A DNA stretch of 64,000 nt from Exiguobacterium sp018617385 (lineage in GTDB: Bacteria > Bacillota > Bacilli > Exiguobacteriales > Exiguobacteriaceae). Under the pieces are notes generated by a model. It saw nothing but the letters and a program-made list of their open reading frames with translations, made no database searches and was not told where the DNA came from. This document shows, piece after piece, positions 60,114-64,000 of this stretch; the first letter of the stretch is position 1, and each line of letters opens with the position of its first letter. Position numbers and translations under genes: made by a program. The stretch is taken from NCBI RefSeq assembly GCF_018617385.1, contig NZ_JACSKA010000003.1:62001-126000 (forward strand), in the 5' to 3' direction.

Positions 60114-60130
60114 TCTAGTTCCCCCTTTTC

Positions 60131-60146
60131 ACGAGCATTGGCTCGT
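60131..60146 (-). promoter_or_regulatory. Hairpin before sdhC ribosome binding site
   Basis: ACGAGC-CAAT-GCTCGT on the minus strand, ending a few bases before the GGGGG ribosome binding site. It may affect translation start or message stability; no T tract follows, so it is not a terminator. Confidence 0.45.
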
Positions 60147-60154
60147 ATTGTCAA

Positions 60155-60168
60155 TAAAAGCGTTTTCA
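60155..60168 (-). promoter_or_regulatory. cre site (CcpA) in sdhC leader
   Basis: TGAAAACGCTTTTA matches the cre consensus TGWAARCGYTWNCW at 13 of 14 positions. It lies about 20-35 bases downstream of the predicted start of transcription, a roadblock position for CcpA-HPr(Ser-P) repression by glucose. Confidence 0.75.
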
Positions 60169-60194
60169 AATGCAGATATAGCTTTCTGTCTCCT

Positions 60195-60223
60195 ATTCTA
60201 CTCTTGTGAAAATTGTATGACAA
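60195..60223 (-). promoter_or_regulatory. Promoter of sdhCAB
   Basis: TTGTCA (60218-60223) and TAGAAT (60195-60200) with a 17-base spacer on the minus strand. Confidence 0.72.
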
Positions 60224-60267
60224 GACAACCTAGCCGATTTGTGCCACATTCTTTTCAAAAATACAGG

Positions 60268-60296
60268 ATGACCAAATTCCAATTGGTCGTTATAAT
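60268..60296 (+). promoter_or_regulatory. yslB promoter with embedded inverted repeat
   Basis: TATAAT at 60291-60296 and ATGACC at 60268-60273, spacer 17. A perfect 6-base inverted repeat GACCAA..TTGGTC (60270-60288, gap 7) lies between the boxes, a classic operator position. Confidence 0.6.
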
Positions 60297-60326
60297 GATA
60301 TAGAGAGATTGGAGTGATGGGATAGA

Positions 60327-60728
60327 ATGGAAACGATGAGCCAACCAATTTTCGCGATTGAACTGCTTCGCGACTATGTGTTGACGGATTTGCTTGGCGA
60401 AGATTACGCCCAAGTCATCTATTGGTCAGGAAAACGGGTCGCCCGTAAATTCCCGACGATGTCCGACGATGAACTGACTGCTTTCTTCGCAGAGGCAGGT
60501 TGGGGCGAGTTGACAATCAAGAAGGAACGTGGGAGCAAGTTTACTTATGAATTGATCCCACCACCTGCGACTCAGGCCAAAGCGACAGGATACTATCAGC
60601 TTGAAGCTGGATTTTTAGCCGAACAGATTGCAGGTCGTTTCCAGTGCGTCGCGGAAGGGTATGCCGATCCAACCCGAAAAGCTGTCCAAATCACCGTCCA
60701 ACTAGACCGAAAAGACGACTACGAATAA
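60327..60728 (+). CDS. yslB: YslB family protein (DUF2507)
   Basis: A 133-residue protein matching the YslB/DUF2507 layout (AIELLRDYVLTDLLGED, ISYWSGKRVAR-like YWSGKRVARKFP, GYYQLEAGFLAEQIA). The fold is of the V4R/heme-NO-binding-like type, function unknown. In B. subtilis yslB is also next to sdhC. It is divergent from sdhC, with the operator-bearing promoter in between. Start is ATG 60327; a second ATG at 60336 is possible. Confidence 0.85.
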   Translation: METMSQPIFAIELLRDYVLTDLLGEDYAQVIYWSGKRVARKFPTMSDDELTAFFAEAGWGELTIKKERGSKFTYELIPPPATQAKATGYYQLEAGFLAEQIAGRFQCVAEGYADPTRKAVQITVQLDRKDDYE

Positions 60729-60763
60729 GAGTCGATGCCAAACGCATCGACTCTTATTTTTGT
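60725..60763. terminator. Terminator after yslB
   Basis: AAGAGTCGATGC-CAAAC-GCATCGACTCTT followed by ATTTTTG on the plus strand. The minus side also has a short T-run for the convergent nucleotidyltransferase gene. Confidence 0.88.
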
Positions 60764-61530
60764 TTCCGCTGAAGTTGTTGACGCATGTAGCGACGGAATT
60801 CATTGAGTTCTTGTCGATGAAACGTCACACTTCCCCCTTCATAGCTCCGAGTCGCCTTACGAACAACTTCGACAATATTTCCTGGAAAATGTCCGTTCTT
60901 CACTAACCAATGGAGTGCTTCTTGTTTTGAGAGCAGAACACGTTCTTGTTCATAGGCCAGGCCACGTATCAAGTTCAATACGCTATACACCGTCTGTTCT
61001 TCAATCGAGTCAAGACAATCGAGCGCATCCGCTCGAATCGCATCAGAAAAATGAGCTGAATCGAATCCAGAAAGGAGTTTATGAAGCGGTTGCCCTCGCC
61101 ATGTGATACCACGCTCTAAAATCACTAGGACGTGAGCCGCCAAATCAGGATCGGTGAATCCTTGTTGCAATTCGGTTCTTTCTTCCCTACTAGCTTCTTC
61201 AAAACGCGAACGCCACCCTTCACTATAGTGAAACTCAAAAGGACTTGGATGATACCAATCTTTTAGCTGCGCCATCGTCATGATGCTCAGTTCGAGCGGA
61301 TATGGTTCGTTGGAGTACGAGAGACAGCAGTCGATGAGTTTTTGTCGTTCCTCCCGAGTCAATGCGTTTGATACGACGAGCAACAAATCTACATCACTTC
61401 GTTTCGGATGAAAACCACCCATCGCTAATGATCCATGAATATATATATGCTGAACGGTTGGTAGAAATTCATCAATCGCTCTCACGAATGAAGCGATTGT
61501 ATTCTCCACGTCTGTCGTAATCTGTATCAT
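60754..61530 (-). CDS. AadA/ANT(9)-like nucleotidyltransferase
   Basis: A 258-residue protein with an N-terminal nucleotidyltransferase core (HGSLAMGGFHPKRSDVDLLLVV near 32-53, GS and DxD motifs) and a C-terminal helical domain with DPDLAAHVLVILERGITWRG, typical of aminoglycoside adenylyltransferases of the AadA group (DUF4111 domain). It could confer intrinsic spectinomycin or streptomycin tolerance, but chromosomal homologues often have other roles. It overlaps the uvrC stop by ATGA and is therefore cotranslated with uvrC. Confidence 0.8.
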   Translation of the reverse strand: MIQITTDVENTIASFVRAIDEFLPTVQHIYIHGSLAMGGFHPKRSDVDLLLVVSNALTREERQKLIDCCLSYSNEPYPLELSIMTMAQLKDWYHPSPFEFHYSEGWRSRFEEASREERTELQQGFTDPDLAAHVLVILERGITWRGQPLHKLLSGFDSAHFSDAIRADALDCLDSIEEQTVYSVLNLIRGLAYEQERVLLSKQEALHWLVKNGHFPGNIVEVVRKATRSYEGGSVTFHRQELNEFRRYMRQQLQRKQK

Positions 61531-63317
61531 TCATCCGTCTCCTCGTGCACGTATTGAAGCACGGTCTCCGCTAATTTTTCCGGCAATCCCGATTCCTTCA
61601 ATTGTTCGAGTGAGGCAAGACGAATCTGCTTCATCGACCCGAAATGGCGGATGAGCTGTTGACGGCGTTTCGGACCGACACCCGGAATCTCATCGAGGAT
61701 CGACTTCGTCATCTTCTTCGTCCGCAAGCTGCGATGGAACGTGATGGCGAACCGGTGGACCTCATCTTGCATCCGCTGCAACAGATAAAAAGCGCTCGAG
61801 CGTGGATGAAGCTCGACAACGCCCCCACCTTCCCCGAATAACAGTTGGCTCGTTCGATGTCGGTCATCCTTTTTGAGCGAGCCGACCGGCAAGTCGAGCC
61901 CGAACTCGTTTTGGATGACGTCGAGCGCCGCGTTTAATTGTCCAATCCCCCCATCGATCAGTAGGAGATCGGGTAATCGCTTGTCTTCCGTCAAGAGACG
62001 GCGGAATCGTCGACGGACGACTTCACGCATCGTCTCGTAATCGTCCGGTCCTTGGACCGTCCGAATCTTGTATTTCCGATATTCTTTTTTGAGTGGCTTC
62101 CCGTCTTCAAAGACGACGAGCGCCGACACAGCGTCCGCCCCCTGGATGTTCGCGTTGTCGATGATGTCGACACGTGACAAGTTGGGGATGCCAATCGCTT
62201 CCCCAAGTTCACGCATCGCGAGCAACGTCCGCTCTTCATCTCGGGCGAGCAACTCGAACTTCTCGTTCAAGGCGATTGTCGCATTCTTCGTCGCTAAATC
62301 AAGCAACTGTTTCTTCGCCCCTCGTTTCGGCTGAATCACTTTCGTTCCGATGGCGTCATTCAGTAAATCGAGCCGGACCGTCTCGGGTACGAGAATTTCT
62401 TTTGGCACGACGTTTTGTTCATAGAACTGAACGATGAAACTTTCGAGTTCTTCCGAAGGCTCTCCATGCATCGGGAAGAGCGAGACATCTCGCTCAATCA
62501 TCTTCCCGCCACGCATATAGAATACTTGGACGCACATCCAGCCTCGGTCGAGCGTATAGCCGAAGACGTCACGGGCCGTCGGGTCGGCCGTGATCATGTT
62601 CTGTTTGTTCATGATCGATTCGACTGCTCGAATTTGATCGCGTAGTTCAGCCGCCCGCTCGAACTGCATATCCTCAGCGGCACGTCCCATCTCGACGTTC
62701 AGCTTCGTGAGCGTTTCAGCCGTCTCCCCGTTCAAGAAGCGCCGGATCTCATTGACGATTTCTTTTTGCGAATCCGTATCGACCGCCAGCTCACAAGGAC
62801 CTAAACATTGCCCGATATGATAATACAGACAGAGTTTCTTCGGCATCGGCTGACATTTCCGCAGCGGATACAGTTTATCGAGAAGACGTTTCGTCTCGTT
62901 CGCCGCATAGGCGTTCGGATACGGTCCGAAGTAATGCCCGCCGTCTTTTTTCAATTTCCGCGTCGTCAATAGACGTGGATACGGTTCGTTCGTAATTTTG
63001 ATATATGGGTACGTCTTGTCGTCCTTCAGGCGAATGTTGTACTTCGGGTCGTGCTTTTTGATGAGCGTCATTTCGAGTAATAACGCCTCGAGTTCACTCG
63101 CCGTCACGATGTACTCGAAGTCCCGGATCTCTGCGACGAGGCGCATCGTCTTGATGTCGTGTGCACCCGTGAAATAGGAACGCACCCGGTTCTTCAAGTT
63201 TTTCGCCTTCCCTACATAGATGACCTCGCCATATTCATTTTTATGCAAATAACAACCCGGCTCGTCCGGGAGCAGTGCTAATTTATGCTTAATGTGGTCG
63301 CTATGACTCAATTCCAT
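61527..63317 (-). CDS. uvrC: Excinuclease ABC subunit C
   Basis: A 596-residue nuclease that makes both incisions in nucleotide excision repair. Seen: the GIY-YIG domain (GCYLHKNEYGEVIYVGKAKNLKNRVRSYF), UvrB-binding UVR motif (MQFERAAELRDQIRAVE), the RNase H-like C-terminal nuclease (IIDNANIQGADAVSALVVFEDG with Asp) and the final helix-hairpin-helix (ILDEIPGVGPKRRQQLIRHFGS). ATG 63317 is 3-4 bases from GAGG; a TTG two codons later would fit the spacing better. Confidence 0.96.
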   Translation of the reverse strand: MELSHSDHIKHKLALLPDEPGCYLHKNEYGEVIYVGKAKNLKNRVRSYFTGAHDIKTMRLVAEIRDFEYIVTASELEALLLEMTLIKKHDPKYNIRLKDDKTYPYIKITNEPYPRLLTTRKLKKDGGHYFGPYPNAYAANETKRLLDKLYPLRKCQPMPKKLCLYYHIGQCLGPCELAVDTDSQKEIVNEIRRFLNGETAETLTKLNVEMGRAAEDMQFERAAELRDQIRAVESIMNKQNMITADPTARDVFGYTLDRGWMCVQVFYMRGGKMIERDVSLFPMHGEPSEELESFIVQFYEQNVVPKEILVPETVRLDLLNDAIGTKVIQPKRGAKKQLLDLATKNATIALNEKFELLARDEERTLLAMRELGEAIGIPNLSRVDIIDNANIQGADAVSALVVFEDGKPLKKEYRKYKIRTVQGPDDYETMREVVRRRFRRLLTEDKRLPDLLLIDGGIGQLNAALDVIQNEFGLDLPVGSLKKDDRHRTSQLLFGEGGGVVELHPRSSAFYLLQRMQDEVHRFAITFHRSLRTKKMTKSILDEIPGVGPKRRQQLIRHFGSMKQIRLASLEQLKESGLPEKLAETVLQYVHEETDE

Positions 63318-63386
63318 TCACCTCAGTTTAGCTTCCTCCTGGACGGGAAAAAGAGTGTGATATCTCGCCAGAGGAGGATTTTATAT

Positions 63387-64000
63387 TATGAAACGATACG
63401 ATGTCATCATTGTCGGTAGCGGATCCGCCGCGAGCCAAGCCGCTTCCATTTTACGAGAAGCCGGTAAAGAGATTGTCATCATTGAGAATTGGACGTTCGG
63501 GGGAACATGTCCTCAACGCGGATGTGACCCGAAGAAAATGCTTGCCGAAGGAGCTGAACTTCTTGCTCGAACGGAACGTATGCGCGAACTTGGCATCGAT
63601 GGAAACCTTTCACTCGATTGGTCGTCTTTTAAAAAGCGGATTGATGAATATCGCTTCTCTATTCCTACGACAAAAACACAGCATTGGAACGAGATGAACA
63701 TTGACTTATATCAGGGAGAGCCTCACTTTATCGATGAGGATTCCATCGTCATCGATGGTCACGAGCTCTCTGCCAATCAATTTTTAATCGCTACGGGTCA
63801 AACGCCCCGCCCTCTCGATATCCCAGGTGGCGAACTGGCGATTACGAGCGATGATGTGTTCGACCTCGACGTCTTACCTGAATCGATTCACATTGTAGGC
63901 GCCGGGTATATCGCCTTTGAGTTTGCCCACATCTTTCGACGATTCGGAAGTGACGTGACCCTTCTCATTCGTTCACATGCGTTGAAGGCATTCGACCCGA
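63387..64000 (+). CDS. Glutathione reductase-like disulfide oxidoreductase (3' end outside window)
   Basis: A class I pyridine nucleotide-disulfide oxidoreductase, open to the window end (204 residues visible). Seen: FAD fold DVIIVGSGSAASQA, redox pair in GGTCPQRGCDPKK (C..C with four residues between), ATGQTPRP, and the NAD(P) fold HIVGAGYIAFEFAHIF. AGGAGG lies 10 bases before ATG. The redox motif CPQRGC differs from the CVNVGC of glutathione reductase, and identity of the disulfide substrate (bacillithiol, other) cannot be told. Confidence 0.85.

Overview
The window looks like a chromosomal segment of a low-to-mid GC Gram-positive bacterium of the Bacillales, most probably Exiguobacterium or a close relative. 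The genus is an inference from gene order and from the combination of non-sporulating synteny with a type IV pilus locus. Supporting signs are strong AGGAGG-type ribosome binding sites with frequent TTG and GTG starts, a T-box in front of valS, an L21 leader in front of rplU, an L27 precursor with a Prp cleavage site, and gene order that follows the Bacillus subtilis maf-radC-mreBCD-minCD-rplU-obg, hemACDBL-valS-folC, ysoA-tig-clpX-lon-ysxC and uvrC-sdhCAB-racE-rph blocks.

Layout, left to right. Bases 1-3190 (plus strand): the end of a NifS-type cysteine desulfurase, the NAD repressor niaR, a DedA protein and a NIPSNAP-Nudix fusion. 3195-8720 (minus): a CNNM/CBS transporter, obg, a Spo0B-like protein, rpmA, prp, rplU with its leader, and an RNase G family gene. 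8762-12736 (minus): minD, minC, mreD, mreC, mreB. 12947-14547: small membrane and DUF2785-type genes. 14708-15942: radC and maf. 16083-28053: a type IV pilus locus with pilB, pilT, pilC, a major pilin, prepilin peptidase, a fused pilM-pilN, pilO, a VanW-like membrane protein and, on the opposite strand, three minor pilin genes. 28100-32516: an ankyrin-like membrane protein and a 1250-residue secreted Ig-like protein. 32609-36587: folC, selO, two tandem mini membrane proteins (the second interrupted by a TAG) and a lipoprotein. 36680-44910: T-box-controlled valS and the heme genes hemL, hemB, hemD, hemC, hemA. 45096-53116: an AI-2E family permease, engB, lon, clpX, tig and a TPR protein. 53241-56916: tRNA-Arg, a phosphodiesterase, rdgB, rph, racE, an orphan HPr and a thioesterase. 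56925-64000: sdhB, sdhA, sdhC behind a cre site, a divergent yslB, a nucleotidyltransferase coupled to uvrC, and the start of a disulfide reductase.

Two themes link the parts. First, at every place where B. subtilis has a sporulation gene in these conserved blocks (spoIVFA-spoIVFB, spoIIB, lonB, spoVID, gerE) that gene is missing, although a Spo0B-like protein persists beside obg. Second, the spot that holds only the competence peptidase comC in B. subtilis has grown here into a nearly complete type IVa pilus system of about 12 kb, flanked by a very large secreted protein. That pilus locus and its unusual partners are the most interesting content. No CRISPR array, insertion sequence, prophage or rRNA operon was seen.
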